From assembly GCF_004348895.1 (NCBI RefSeq), contig NZ_RRZK01000008.1, positions 62,001-126,000 on the forward strand: 64,000 bases of DNA. Reading direction: 5' to 3'. Under the pieces are notes generated by a model. That model ran no database searches. It worked only from the letters and a program-made list of their open reading frames with translations, and was not told where the DNA came from. Origin of the DNA: Pseudomonas vancouverensis (GTDB taxonomy: Bacteria > Pseudomonadota > Gammaproteobacteria > Pseudomonadales > Pseudomonadaceae). Below are positions 1-9,157 of this stretch, in pieces. The position numbers and the translations under genes were made by a program. How positions within the stretch are numbered: the first letter of the stretch is position 1; every line of letters starts with the position of its first letter.

Positions 1-10
1 TGCATTTTTA

Positions 11-48
11 AATCCCAGGCGTCCATCAGCTGCCTGGGATTTTTTTTT
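11..48 (+). terminator. Rho-independent terminator
   Basis: A 10-bp perfect stem (11-20 pairing with 32-41) with an 11-base loop is followed by a run of nine T on the + strand. It would end a + strand gene lying left of the window. On the minus strand it also lies just after the permease stop codon, but there the T run is short, so it is a weaker stop in that direction. Confidence 0.85.
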
Positions 49-57
49 GCCTGAAAA

Positions 58-1416
58 TCAGTCAGGCACTGATTCCATTGCCGGTTTGCTCAGCCTCATC
101 AGCCCGTAATAACTCAGCGCCGGCACCAGCAACCCGACCACCCACGCCAGGTCCACGCCCTCCAGTGCCGTGGCCACCGGGCCGACGTAGAGCGTGGTGT
201 TCATGAACGGGATCTCCAGGGCAATCGCCAGCACGAAACTGCCGCAGGCGATTTTATTCACCCGCCCGTAGATGCCGTTCAGGTCGAAGATGTCGGCAAT
301 CCGGTACTCACCCTTGCGCAGGCAGTAGTAGTCCACCAGGTTGATCGCCGTCCACGGGATCAGGAAGTAGCTCATGAAGAAAATGAAGTTGAGGAAGAAG
401 TTGATGAAGTCGTCCTGACTGACGGTGCACAGCGCCGTGGCGATCAGGCTGATCAGCAGCATGAACACGCCGCGCACCCGTGGCGTGACCTTGAGCCGGG
501 CGAAGGGCTCGATCACGGTGATGGTCGACATGAACGCGCCGTACAGGTTGAACACGTTGATCGACACCTGGCCATAGACGATGAAGGCAAACAACAGCAC
601 CGCGGCGCTGCCGAACAGCCCGGCGACATGACCGCCGACGTTGTTCGAGAAGTCAGCGATGCCGACACTGAGGATGGCGCCGAGAATCATCATCCACGCA
701 CCGCCCAGCACCGTACCCGCGTAGCTGTACCAGAACACCTGCGCCGTTGGCGTTCGGCTCGGCAGATAACGCGAGTAGTCCGCGACATAGGGCGCATAGG
801 ACAGCTGCCAGGTCACGGCGATGCTCACCGCCACCAGAAACTTTGCCAGCGAGAACCCGCTCGGCAACCACTGTTCGGCGGGGATCGGCAGTTGCAATGC
901 CAACAGCGTCGCAGCGGCGAACACCAGCAGCGAGAGGACCGACAACAGCTTCTGCAAACGGTGGATCAGGCGATAGCCATACAGCGCGACGACAAAACAC
1001 AGGGCGCCGATCAGGTAGATGTTGCCGCTCGCCGGCAGCGGGCTGACGCTCTCCAGTGCCTGGGCCGCCAGCAGGGTGTTGCTGACGAAGAAGCCCAGGT
1101 AAATCAGCATCACGAACAACAGCGGCAACACTGCCCCCAGCACACCGAACTGCGCCCGGCTCTGGATCATCTGCGGGATGCCCAGTTTCGGCCCTTGCGC
1201 AGAGTGCGAGGCCATGAAAATCGCCCCCAGCAGCGAACCGAGAATGATCGCCAGGGCACTCCAGAACAGGTTGAGCCCCATCACCACCGGCAACACCCCG
1301 GAGGCGATGGTGGTGATGTTCATGTTGGCGCCGAACCAGATGTAGAACAGCGATGCCGGGCGACCATGACGCTCGTTTTCCGGAATGAAATCGATGCTTC
1401 TTTTTTCAACTTGCAT
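58..1416 (-). CDS. NCS1-family purine/cytosine-type permease
   Basis: This is a 452-residue integral inner-membrane protein with about 12 hydrophobic segments. Its N terminus (ENERHGRPASLFYIWFGAN) is typical of the nucleobase:cation symporter-1 (CodB/PucI) family. These proteins import cytosine, purines, allantoin, hydantoins or thiamine with a cation; the substrate here cannot be read from the sequence. Its start lies 5 bases after the isochorismatase stop, and its ribosome site (CAGGAG on the minus strand, about 1425-1430) is inside the end of that gene, so the two are very likely translationally coupled. The pairing suggests uptake of a nitrogen compound that the hydrolase then breaks down. 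Confidence 0.88.
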   Translation of the reverse strand: MQVEKRSIDFIPENERHGRPASLFYIWFGANMNITTIASGVLPVVMGLNLFWSALAIILGSLLGAIFMASHSAQGPKLGIPQMIQSRAQFGVLGAVLPLLFVMLIYLGFFVSNTLLAAQALESVSPLPASGNIYLIGALCFVVALYGYRLIHRLQKLLSVLSLLVFAAATLLALQLPIPAEQWLPSGFSLAKFLVAVSIAVTWQLSYAPYVADYSRYLPSRTPTAQVFWYSYAGTVLGGAWMMILGAILSVGIADFSNNVGGHVAGLFGSAAVLLFAFIVYGQVSINVFNLYGAFMSTITVIEPFARLKVTPRVRGVFMLLISLIATALCTVSQDDFINFFLNFIFFMSYFLIPWTAINLVDYYCLRKGEYRIADIFDLNGIYGRVNKIACGSFVLAIALEIPFMNTTLYVGPVATALEGVDLAWVVGLLVPALSYYGLMRLSKPAMESVPD

Positions 1417-1421
1417 GGCGC

Positions 1422-2099
1422 TTACTCCTGAGTCCGGGCGAGGTGGGCGTGCAGACGGTCGATGGTGCCGGGCAGCTCATGGGGCTGGTGGGCAAACAGG
1501 TCCGGTTGCGCGGGTTTCAGGCTCAGGTAGTCGTGACCGGCGAGGGCGCGCAGGCATTGCGCGCAGGTGAGCATTTCCAGCGAGTAGACCCAGTTGGCCA
1601 GGATCAACAGCGCCGAATAGTGCCCGGCCAGGGTGGTCGTGGTGCAGGCGTCGCTGACTAGTCGCACGCGATAACCGAGGGCGAACGCGTCGAACACGCT
1701 GGTGAGCACGCAGACGTCGGTCAGCACGCCGCAGACGATCAAGGTCTCGACCTTCAGGGCTTTGAGCCGGGCATCGAGGTCGGTGCGATGAAAGGCGCTG
1801 TAGCGGCCCTTGTCGAACACCCATTCATGGGGTCGCGGTGCCAGCGACTCGATGATCTCCACTTGTCGGGTGCCGGCGCGATAACCCAAAGGGCCGCCGT
1901 CGGCCGCGAGGGGTTCGCCGGGAGGCAAGTCACTGCCGTCGGCCTGGTTGATGTGACGGGTGTACATCACCGGCATCCGCTGCTGGCGGGCGGCGTCGAG
2001 GAGGGCGGCGGTGTTGGCGACCACCGTAGGGAAATTTTCGAGGACGAAACCGTCCTCCTGCTGCATGTCGATGATCAACAGCGCGTTGTTATTGTTCAT
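1422..2099 (-). CDS. Isochorismatase-family cysteine hydrolase
   Basis: This is a 225-residue cytoplasmic hydrolase of the isochorismatase-like fold (nicotinamidase, N-carbamoylsarcosine amidase, RutB group). The catalytic triad is visible: D11 (LLIIDMQ), K97 (FDKGRYSAF) and C130 (GVLTDVCVLTS). Family members hydrolyse amide, carbamoyl or vinyl-ether bonds. I chose the ATG at 2099 because the family begins with the beta strand containing the catalytic Asp. An upstream in-frame start at 2150 adds an unrelated leader. It is the first gene of a two-gene operon with the NCS1 permease. The substrate is unknown; an amide of a purine, pyrimidine or hydantoin type would fit the permease. Confidence 0.85.
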   Translation of the reverse strand: MNNNNALLIIDMQQEDGFVLENFPTVVANTAALLDAARQQRMPVMYTRHINQADGSDLPPGEPLAADGGPLGYRAGTRQVEIIESLAPRPHEWVFDKGRYSAFHRTDLDARLKALKVETLIVCGVLTDVCVLTSVFDAFALGYRVRLVSDACTTTTLAGHYSALLILANWVYSLEMLTCAQCLRALAGHDYLSLKPAQPDLFAHQPHELPGTIDRLHAHLARTQE

Positions 2100-2502
2100 T
2101 GGGCAAACCTGATCAAAGGCCAAATACAAGGCAACGCACACGCCCGGCAAGTACGGGCGTGAGGTGCATGTTTGTCGGATTTGGGCTCAGTGAACTATTT
2201 GCCAGAAACCGTTCTGCTTGGCCGTGACGCTGGCGCGCAGACGTTTGAAATGCAGGTGCGAAGCGCTCCATTCACCGCGCAGGTAAGCCCGCGCGGCACC
2301 GGAGGGGAGGGCATGAAACCGGAGGCGATCAACCATCATTGAATTCACCCCCCTGTAGGAGCGAGCATGCTCGCGAAAAACTTCTGGACCACGCGGTCCT
2401 TCAGATGACGCGCGTTATCGTTGACGTCCATCGCGAGCAAGCTCGCTCCCACAGTGATCTGTGTTGAACCCCGGATTTGTGTTCGGGGGCAGTCTGGCGC
2501 AT
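2100..2502. other. Intergenic region with REPIN
   Basis: This 403-base gap lies between the isochorismatase start and the monooxygenase stop. It holds the presumed promoter of the hydrolase-permease operon (about 2100-2200, reading leftwards) and one inverted pair of REP sequences (2353-2454). I see no convincing open reading frame in it. Confidence 0.6.
2353..2454. repeat. REPIN (inverted REP pair)
   Basis: Two copies of the Pseudomonas REP sequence face each other: CTGTAGGAGCGAGCATGCTCGCGA at about 2353-2376 in essence (key bases TGTAGGAGCGAGC) and its complement TCGCGAGCAAGCTCGCTCCC at 2431-2450. The roughly 54-base spacer is not conserved. It is non-coding and non-autonomous. Confidence 0.9.
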
Positions 2503-3546
2503 TCAGCGAAAAGCTGGCACCACGTGCTTGATGAACAGCTCCAGGGACTTTTTCTTTTCCGCGTGGGGCAGGCTGTTATCGCACCAGAAACTGAACTCGT
2601 CGACACCCAGTTCCTGGTAGTACTTGATGCGCGGAATGATCTCTTCCGGGGTGCCGATCATCGCGGTCTTGTGCAGGCTTTCCAGTTCGAATTCCGGGCG
2701 ACCGGCGAATTTCTCTTCCGGGCTGGGCTCGAGGAAGCCGTTGACCGGCGTGGTCTTGTTGCCGAACCAGGCATCGAAGGTGCGATAGAACCTGGAGATG
2801 GCCTTGGCCCCCACTTGCCAGCCTTGGGGATCGTCGGCGGTGTGCACGTGGGTGTGACGCAGCACCATCAGTTGCGGGCGTGGCACGCCAGGGTTGTTGT
2901 CCAGTGCGGCCTGGAACTTGTTCTTCAGGTCCAGCACTTCTTCGTCGCCCTTCATCAGCGGCGTGACCATCACGTTGCAGCCGTTGGCCACGGCGAAGTT
3001 GTGCGAATCCGGGTCGCGGGCGGCGATCCACATCGGTGGGTTCGGTTGTTGGATCGGCTTGGGCACGCTGGTCGAGGTGGGGAATTTCCAGATGTCGCCG
3101 TCATGGGCGTAGTCGCCGTTCCACAGGGCGCGCACCACCGGCACCATCTCGCGCAGTGCCTGGCCGCCGCTGGACGCAGGCATGCCGCCGGCCATGCGGT
3201 CGAACTCGATCTGGTAGGCACCACGGGCCAGGCCCACTTCCATGCGTCCGTTGCTGATCACGTCGAGCAGTGCACATTCACCGGCCACCCGCAGCGGGTG
3301 CCAGAACGGCGCGATGATGGTGCCGGCGCCCAGGTGAATGGTGGTGGTCTTGCCCGCCAGGTACGCCAGCAGCGGCATCGGGCTCGGCGAGATGGTGTAC
3401 TCCATGGAGTGGTGTTCGCCGATCCATACGGTGCTGAAACCACCGGCCTCGGCCATCAGGGTCAGTTCGGTCAGGTCCTCGAACAACTGGCGGTGGCTGA
3501 CGCTTTCGTCCCAACGTTCCATGTGTACGAACAGGGAAAACTTCAT
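2503..3546 (-). CDS. LLM-class flavin-dependent monooxygenase
   Basis: This is a 347-residue luciferase-like (bacterial luciferase / alkanesulfonate monooxygenase superfamily) TIM-barrel oxygenase. The early motif GFSTVWIGEHH, the segment LGAGTIIAPFWHPLRVAGE and the phrase GRMEVGLARGAYQIEF are typical. Such enzymes use FMNH2 supplied by a separate reductase and O2 to cleave C-S, C-N or ring bonds, or oxidise aldehydes and ketones. No flavin reductase gene is adjacent. A ribosome site (CGAGGTA) precedes the ATG at 3546. It faces away from the chemoreceptor at 3762, and the shared 215-base gap contains a perfect TGGTATACCA palindrome. The substrate is unknown. Confidence 0.85.
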   Translation of the reverse strand: MKFSLFVHMERWDESVSHRQLFEDLTELTLMAEAGGFSTVWIGEHHSMEYTISPSPMPLLAYLAGKTTTIHLGAGTIIAPFWHPLRVAGECALLDVISNGRMEVGLARGAYQIEFDRMAGGMPASSGGQALREMVPVVRALWNGDYAHDGDIWKFPTSTSVPKPIQQPNPPMWIAARDPDSHNFAVANGCNVMVTPLMKGDEEVLDLKNKFQAALDNNPGVPRPQLMVLRHTHVHTADDPQGWQVGAKAISRFYRTFDAWFGNKTTPVNGFLEPSPEEKFAGRPEFELESLHKTAMIGTPEEIIPRIKYYQELGVDEFSFWCDNSLPHAEKKKSLELFIKHVVPAFR

Positions 3547-3681
3547 GACGTGTACCTCGAATCTTTTGTTGTTGGCCTGTCGACTGCGGGCCTGTTGCCA
3601 GGGATGAGCGCGGCGCGCCCCGGGGTGTTCTCGCCAGTGTAAAGCGCGTCTTGGAGTACGGCTGGCCGGCTGATTGAATAT

Positions 3682-3691
3682 TGGTATACCA
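3682..3691. promoter_or_regulatory. TGGTATACCA palindrome, candidate operator
   Basis: A perfect 10-base palindrome inside an A+T-rich stretch lies between the diverging monooxygenase and chemoreceptor genes. Its TGGT-AT-ACCA form resembles sites bound by GntR-family (FadR/VanR-type) repressors. No GntR gene is present in the window, so the assignment is inference. Confidence 0.4.
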
Positions 3692-3761
3692 TAATACGGA
3701 ATATCCGCAAAATATTTCTCTCAAACGGTCAAGCACTCACCTCACAAGGAAGGCGAGCTCA

Positions 3762-5708
3762 ATGAACATAAAACAAAAACTGACCCTGGCTTTTGCCGTC
3801 ATCGCCAGCCTGCCGGTGTTGCTGGTGGCGGTGCTGATCATCCTCAACCTGCGCAACGAAGCACGCGAAGCCTTTACCGACAGCAGTGCGCGGGAAATTC
3901 GCCAGGTCGAAACGGCCATGCAACTGTTCTTCGAAGGCATCAGCCAGAACGTCGCTTACCTGGCCGAGCACCCGCAGTTGCAGGCCATCGATGGCCACCT
4001 CAAGCGCTACCTGGGCAGCGACGCGGCGCAGGTGCCGATGGGCGAGCAGGATCAACGGGTGTTCCAGTTGTTCGCCGGGCTGGCCAAGAGTCATCCGGCC
4101 TATGCCTACCTGTCGTTGGGCACCGAAGAGGGCGGTTATGTGTTCTGGCCCGGTGACCCGAAACTGGCCGGCTACGACCCGCGCACCCGGCCCTGGTACA
4201 AGACGGCGTTGGCCAACCCGGGCAAGACCTTGCGTACCGATGCTTATTACTGGGCGGCCGACGACGTCGTGTTGGTCAGCACCGTGCGCAGTTTCAGCAA
4301 TCAGCTGGGCAGCCATGGCGGCGTGGTGAACATCGATGTGTCGCTCAAGCAACTGACCGATCTGGTCAAGCAGATCAAGCTGGGTGAAAGCGGCTACCTG
4401 ATGCTGATGGAAGGCAACAACACCGTGCTGGTCGACCCCCATGATCCGAGCCACAACTTCAAGGCACTGGCGGAGCTCGGCGAAGGCTATCGACAGTTGG
4501 CCGAGTCCGGCAAAGGCCTGGTCGACGTTGAGTTGGCGGGCGAGCGCTACATGGCCTTTGTCTGGCCCTCGACGTCGTTGGGCTGGCGCTTTGTAGGCGT
4601 CGTGCCTGAGCGCGAAGTGATGGCCGCCGCCACACGCCTGACCTGGATCATCGCCGCCATCGCGCTGGTCTGTGCCGGGTTGTTCGCCATGGCCGGCGCC
4701 TGGTTTGCCGGGCTGATCGTCAAGCCGATTCGTGGGGTGGCCAATGGTCTGGAAGGTATCGCCCAGGGCGAGGGCGATCTGACGGCGCGCCTGGCGGTAC
4801 GTGGGCAGGATGAAACGGCGCAACTGGCCGGTTGGTTCAACCAGTTTCTCGAAGCGATTCGCAGCCTCATCCAGCGCATCGGCCAGGCGTCGGGGCAGAT
4901 CCACAGCAGTTCGGGCAGTGCCACCGAGGTGTCGGTGGAAATGGCCGAGGTGGCCTCGCGTCAGCGTGAAGCCGTGGACATGGTGTCGACGGCCTTTCAT
5001 GAAATGGTTGCCACCTCCCACGAAGTGGCGCGCTCCTGCAGTCAGGCGGCGGATTCGGCCGACAATGGCCAGCGTCAGGCCCGCACCGGGCAGCAACAGA
5101 TCGATAACGCGGTGAACAATGTCGGGCGCCTGAGCCAGGAGATCGGTCACTCGGCTGATGCGATGCAGCAACTGGAACAGGACAGCAACGACATTCAGTC
5201 GATTCTCGGCACCATCCGTTCGATTGCCGAGCAGACCAACCTGCTGGCCCTCAATGCGGCGATTGAAGCGGCGCGCGCTGGCGAGCAGGGCCGGGGGTTT
5301 GCCGTGGTCGCCGACGAGGTGCGTGCGTTGGCCAAACGCACCGCGGACTCGACCAGTGAGATCGACGGCCTGCTCGGCAATCTGGCGCGGCGCACCCACC
5401 AGATGGGCAAGCAAATGCATGCCAGCCTGGAGATGTCCCAGGAGACGGTGCTGTCGATCAACGAAGCGCGGGCAAGTTTCGGTCTGATTCGCGAGTCGGT
5501 GGACGTGATCCGTGACATGAACACGCAGATCGCCACGGCGGCGGAAGAACAGCACCAGGTGGCCGAGGACATCAATCGGCACATCAGCCAGATTCACGGT
5601 GATGCGCAACGGGTCGCCAACCTCGCGGACGCCACCCGTGAAGACGCGCAGAACCTGACCGAGCTGTCGCAAACGTTGAATGGCCTGGTGAGCCGCTTCA
5701 GGACCTGA
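3762..5708 (+). CDS. Methyl-accepting chemotaxis protein, dCache sensor
   Basis: This is a 648-residue transmembrane chemoreceptor. It has an N-terminal membrane anchor ([22 protein letters not shown]), then a long periplasmic region with dCache_1 features (RPWYKTAL, a ligand-pocket hallmark, and VSTVRSF). A second membrane segment (about residues 295-325), a HAMP domain ([20 protein letters not shown]) and the cytoplasmic signalling hairpin with the conserved tip ([19 protein letters not shown]) follow. dCache receptors bind amino acids, organic acids, purines or polyamines directly. I chose the ATG at 3762, preceded by AAGGAAGG, over an in-frame start 81 bases upstream that runs into the promoter. 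It is transcribed alone. The ligand is unknown. Confidence 0.95.
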   Translation: MNIKQKLTLAFAVIASLPVLLVAVLIILNLRNEAREAFTDSSAREIRQVETAMQLFFEGISQNVAYLAEHPQLQAIDGHLKRYLGSDAAQVPMGEQDQRVFQLFAGLAKSHPAYAYLSLGTEEGGYVFWPGDPKLAGYDPRTRPWYKTALANPGKTLRTDAYYWAADDVVLVSTVRSFSNQLGSHGGVVNIDVSLKQLTDLVKQIKLGESGYLMLMEGNNTVLVDPHDPSHNFKALAELGEGYRQLAESGKGLVDVELAGERYMAFVWPSTSLGWRFVGVVPEREVMAAATRLTWIIAAIALVCAGLFAMAGAWFAGLIVKPIRGVANGLEGIAQGEGDLTARLAVRGQDETAQLAGWFNQFLEAIRSLIQRIGQASGQIHSSSGSATEVSVEMAEVASRQREAVDMVSTAFHEMVATSHEVARSCSQAADSADNGQRQARTGQQQIDNAVNNVGRLSQEIGHSADAMQQLEQDSNDIQSILGTIRSIAEQTNLLALNAAIEAARAGEQGRGFAVVADEVRALAKRTADSTSEIDGLLGNLARRTHQMGKQMHASLEMSQETVLSINEARASFGLIRESVDVIRDMNTQIATAAEEQHQVAEDINRHISQIHGDAQRVANLADATREDAQNLTELSQTLNGLVSRFRT

Positions 5709-6013
5709 CCTGCAATCGCGAGCGGGCCCGCTCCAGCAGCGGGACGCTTTGCTCAAGGGGGTATGACTTGAAGTCATGCCCCCATGACTTTTAATGGTTA
5801 CAGCCCCGCCAACCCCCGGTGTTAAAAAATCGCAAACCAGCTCATCAACAACAAAAAAGAGCGTTTGCAACCATGACCCATCATCACTGCTGCGTCTTCG
5901 CACATTTCCCGCTGCGCTCTTCGAATCCCGACTTTTGCCACGCCAGGCCCGCTGCCTGCGTGCGCTTCTGACCGTCCCCAACATCCCTCTGCGTCCTGAC
6001 AAGAGAAACGATC
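5709..6013. other. Intergenic region upstream of fae-like operon
   Basis: This 305-base gap contains the hairpin at 5758-5783 and, to its right, the presumed promoter and leader of the Fae-like operon. The ribosome site before 6014 is weak (AAGAGAAACG). An open frame of 82 codons at 5794-6042 overlaps the Fae start out of frame, has no ribosome site and is taken as chance. Confidence 0.5.
5758..5783. terminator. Hairpin after chemoreceptor gene
   Basis: A near-perfect dyad (GGGG-T-ATGACT, short loop, AGTCAT-G-CCCC) lies about 50 bases after the receptor stop codon. A strong stem is clear but the T run (ACTTTTAA) is separated from it, so termination is only probable. Confidence 0.5.
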
Positions 6014-6526
6014 ATGAAAGAACTCGACCTGTACATCGGTGAAGGCTTCGAAGGCCCGGGCGTGAACGCCGCGCACATCAACATCCTCATCGGCCCGCGC
6101 AACGGCCCGGCCGGCCAGGCGTTCGCCAACAGCCTGGCATCGCCAAGCCAGGGGCACTGCCCGTTCATGGTGATCGCCCAGCCGAACATCCCGGTCAAGC
6201 CGATGACCCTGTACGTGAACAAGGCCGCGATCAGCAGCGACCTGCACGGCAACGCCACCTGGGGCGCGTCCCAGGCCGGTATCGCCAAGGCGGTTCTCGA
6301 AGCGCTGCTCGACGGCACCCTGCCGCCGGAAGCCGAAGACGAGTGGGCCATCGTCACCGCCAACTGGGTCAACCCGTCCTGCGACGACCTCGATGCGGTG
6401 TACCTGAACAACTACAACGCCTGCCGCACCGCGATCCGCGCCGCCCTGACCGGCAAGCCGGAAACCGCGCAGCTGGCGGACGTGGTCGGTCACATCAGCA
6501 ACCCTTTCTACACCCCTAAAGCCTGA
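6014..6526 (+). CDS. Formaldehyde-activating enzyme (Fae) homologue
   Basis: This is a 170-residue protein that aligns along its length with Fae of methylotrophs. It shares the start IGEGFEGPG..AAHINILIGPRNGPAGQAF (compare VGEALVGDG..VAHIDLIIGPRGSPAETAF) and the same total length. In the family a His in the AHI segment (H21 here) acts in condensing formaldehyde with tetrahydromethanopterin (H4MPT). Most pseudomonads lack H4MPT, and none of its genes is in the window, so a different carrier or a sensing/scavenging role is possible. It is the first gene of an operon with an aldo/keto reductase (10-base gap) and an aldehyde dehydrogenase, which points to handling of a reactive aldehyde. Homology is firm; function is not. 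Confidence 0.85.
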   Translation: MKELDLYIGEGFEGPGVNAAHINILIGPRNGPAGQAFANSLASPSQGHCPFMVIAQPNIPVKPMTLYVNKAAISSDLHGNATWGASQAGIAKAVLEALLDGTLPPEAEDEWAIVTANWVNPSCDDLDAVYLNNYNACRTAIRAALTGKPETAQLADVVGHISNPFYTPKA

Positions 6527-6536
6527 GGTCCGCGCC

Positions 6537-7571
6537 ATGCAATACATTCGTTTGGGCAACTCCGGTCTCGAAGTCTCCCGCCTGTGCCTGGGCACCATGA
6601 ACATGGGCACCCCGGACTGGAAACCGTGGATCTTCGATGAGAAGAAAAGCGAGCCGATCGTCAAGCACGCACTGGACAACGGCGTGAACTTCATCGACCT
6701 GGCGGACTTCTATTCCGCCGGCGTCGGCGAAGAAGTGGTGGGGCGCATCGTCAAGCGCCTGGCCCGTCGCGAAGACCTGGTGATCACCACCAAGGTCGGC
6801 TACGGCACCCGTTCGGGCATCAACGCCAGCGGCCATTCGCGCAAGCACATCATGGACAGCATCGATGCGTCCCTGAAGCGCCTGGACATGGATTACGTCG
6901 ACGTCTTCATGCTGCACTACTTCGACGTCAACACCCCGGTCGAAGAGACCATGAGCGCGATGAACGACATCGTGCGCTCCGGCAAGGCCCGCTACATCGG
7001 CGTGTCGACCATGCTCACCGGGCAACTGGCGAAGATCCTCATGGCCTGCGAGCGCAATGGCTGGGTCAAGCCGATCAACATGCAGCTGCAACTGAACTGC
7101 GCCTACCGCGAAGAAGAGCGCGAGATGATCCCGTTCTGCCGCGATCAGGGTCTCGGTGTCTCGGTGTTCAGCCCGCTGGCCCGTGGTCTGCTGACTGGTG
7201 ACGTGCAGTCGACCCGCAACCAGACCGACTTCTTCACCCAGCAGATGTACAGTGACGAAGCCTCCTTCGAAATCGCCCATTCGGTGCAGCGTGTGGCCCG
7301 TGCCCGCGGTGTGTCCAACGCGCAGATTGCCCAGGCGTGGGTGGCCAACCATCCGGGCGTGGATTGCATGCTGGTCGGCGCCGACACCACCGAGCAGTTC
7401 GACAGCGCCCTGGCGGCCCTGGAGACCAAGCTCGATGCCGAAGAGCTGCACGAGCTGGAACGCAACTACACACCGTGCGACGTGATCAACGATTACACCG
7501 CCGGCAAACGTATCCTGCGCACCGCCCGTCCGGGTCTGGAACGCTTCAACCTGACTGAGGCGGTGGCATGA
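6537..7571 (+). CDS. Aldo/keto reductase
   Basis: This is a 344-residue cytoplasmic NADPH-dependent oxidoreductase of the (beta/alpha)8 aldo/keto reductase superfamily. The start MQYIRLGNSGLEVSRLCLGTMNMG, a FIDLADFYSAGVGEEVVGR segment with the Asp-Tyr pair of the active site, DYVDVFMLHYFD and VFSPLARGLLTG are all characteristic. It resembles the general stress YajO/YhdN-type group. Its start is preceded by a GAGG overlapping the end of the Fae-like gene. Its stop overlaps the next ATG (ATGA), showing translational coupling with the aldehyde dehydrogenase. It probably interconverts an aldehyde and alcohol in the same pathway; the direction and substrate cannot be read. Confidence 0.9.
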   Translation: MQYIRLGNSGLEVSRLCLGTMNMGTPDWKPWIFDEKKSEPIVKHALDNGVNFIDLADFYSAGVGEEVVGRIVKRLARREDLVITTKVGYGTRSGINASGHSRKHIMDSIDASLKRLDMDYVDVFMLHYFDVNTPVEETMSAMNDIVRSGKARYIGVSTMLTGQLAKILMACERNGWVKPINMQLQLNCAYREEEREMIPFCRDQGLGVSVFSPLARGLLTGDVQSTRNQTDFFTQQMYSDEASFEIAHSVQRVARARGVSNAQIAQAWVANHPGVDCMLVGADTTEQFDSALAALETKLDAEELHELERNYTPCDVINDYTAGKRILRTARPGLERFNLTEAVA

Positions 7572-9001
7572 GCGCGTTGATTCGGCACGGCAATTTCATT
7601 GATGGTGCATGGAGCAGTGGAGGCGCCACTTACCCGGTGCTGAACCCGGCCAACGGCGAGTTGATCGCCGAGGTGCAAAAAGCCGGCGCTGAAGAAACCA
7701 ACCAAGCCATCGCAGCCGCCGAGCGTGCCTTGCCGGCCTGGCGCAAGCTGACCGCCAAGGAACGCAGCCAGCGCATCAAGCGCTGGGGCGAGCTGATGCT
7801 GAGCAACCAGAAGGAACTGGCCACCTTGCTCAGCCGTGAGCAGGGCAAGCCTCTGGCCGAAGCCATGGGCGAAGTGGTCTACGCAGCGAGTTTTCTCGAG
7901 TGGTTCGCCGAGGAAGCCAAGCGCGCCTACGGCGATGTGATCCCGAGCCACAAGGCCGATGCGCGGATCATCGTGGTCAAGGAAGCCATAGGCGTCGTCG
8001 CGGCGATCACCCCGTGGAACTTCCCGCTGGCCATGGTCACTCGCAAAGTCGGCCCGGCACTGGCGGCCGGTTGCACCATGATCCTCAAGCCCTCGGAAGA
8101 AACCCCGCTGTCGGCCTTCGCCCTGGCGGTGCTGGCCGAGCAGGCCGGGATTCCCGCCGGTGTGTTCAACGTGGTCTCGGGTGATGCCGTGGCCATTGGC
8201 GGTGCGCTGCAGGCTTCCAGCGTGGTGCGCAAGCTGTCGTTCACCGGCTCGACCCGTACCGGCAAATTGCTGATGCGCCAGGCCGCGGACACCCTGAAAA
8301 AGGTCTCGCTGGAGTTGGGCGGCAATGCGCCGTTCATTGTCTTCGACGATGCCGATCTGGATGCCGCCGTCAAAGGCGCGATGGCCTCGAAATTCCGCAA
8401 CACCGGGCAGACCTGCGTTTGCGTCAACCGCTTCTTCATTCAGGACGGCGTCTACGAGGCCTTCACCGGCAAGCTCGCCGAAGCCGTCGCCGCCATGCGT
8501 GTCGGCAGTGCCCTGGAAGGCGAAACCGAACAAGGTCCGCTGATCAACGCAGCGGCGCTGGCCAAGGTCGAACTGCACGTCAGTGACGCAGTGGAGAAGG
8601 GTGCCAAAGTCTTGTGCGGCGGTCGTCGCCATGCGCTGGGCGGCACCTTCTATGAGCCGACCATCCTCGCCGAAGCCAACGGCGAGATGCTGATCGCCCA
8701 GGATGAAACCTTCGGACCGGTGGCTGCCTGCTTCCGCTTCAAGGATGAAGCCGAGGTGCTGCAAAAGGCCAACGACACGCCATTCGGCCTGTCGGCCTAC
8801 TTCTACAGCCGCGACATCGGCCGTGTCTGGCGCATGGCCGAAGGCCTGGAAGCGGGCATGGTCGGGATCAACGAAGGGATCATTTCCACGGAAGTGGCAC
8901 CCTTCGGCGGTATCAAGGAATCGGGCCTGGGTCGCGAAGGTTCGAAGTACGGTCTGGATGACTATCTGGAAATCAAATACCTGTTGATGGGTGGTTTGTA
9001 A
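7568..9001 (+). CDS. NAD(P)-dependent aldehyde dehydrogenase (SSADH-like)
   Basis: This is a 477-residue ALDH-superfamily enzyme of the GabD / glycolaldehyde-type group. Seen directly are the cofactor motif ITPWNFP (148-153), LKPSEETP, the general-base Glu (E249 in LELGG) and the catalytic Cys (C283 in GQTCVC). It oxidises an aldehyde to the acid. It is the third gene of the Fae-like operon, sharing ATGA with the reductase stop. A REPIN follows it, after which the MFS gene begins with its own ribosome site. Succinate semialdehyde, glycolaldehyde or lactaldehyde are all plausible substrates. Confidence 0.9.
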   Translation: MSALIRHGNFIDGAWSSGGATYPVLNPANGELIAEVQKAGAEETNQAIAAAERALPAWRKLTAKERSQRIKRWGELMLSNQKELATLLSREQGKPLAEAMGEVVYAASFLEWFAEEAKRAYGDVIPSHKADARIIVVKEAIGVVAAITPWNFPLAMVTRKVGPALAAGCTMILKPSEETPLSAFALAVLAEQAGIPAGVFNVVSGDAVAIGGALQASSVVRKLSFTGSTRTGKLLMRQAADTLKKVSLELGGNAPFIVFDDADLDAAVKGAMASKFRNTGQTCVCVNRFFIQDGVYEAFTGKLAEAVAAMRVGSALEGETEQGPLINAAALAKVELHVSDAVEKGAKVLCGGRRHALGGTFYEPTILAEANGEMLIAQDETFGPVAACFRFKDEAEVLQKANDTPFGLSAYFYSRDIGRVWRMAEGLEAGMVGINEGIISTEVAPFGGIKESGLGREGSKYGLDDYLEIKYLLMGGL

Positions 9002-9017
9002 CCCTCAGTCGGTACCC

Positions 9018-9110
9018 CTGTAGGAGCGAGCCTGCTCGCGATGATGGCGTGTCAGTCGACATCAGTATTGCCTGACTCAGCGCTATTGCGAGCAGGCTCG
9101 CTCCTACAGG
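9018..9110. repeat. REPIN (inverted REP pair)
   Basis: An inward-facing REP pair (TGTAGGAGCGAGCCTGCTCG at 9020-9039 and its complement at 9089-9108) sits between the aldehyde dehydrogenase and MFS genes. Its stem could weaken read-through from the upstream operon. Confidence 0.9.
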
Positions 9111-9157
9111 AATTACACGTTTCTTTTCTCCATCTATAACAACAACTGGAGACGAAC

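Noticed and set aside
3759-6002. 747-codon open frame on the minus strand across the first chemoreceptor
   Set aside because: Antisense shadow of a clearly functional receptor gene.
5794-6042. 82-codon frame before the fae-like gene
   Set aside because: No ribosome site, no domain, and it overlaps the Fae start out of frame.
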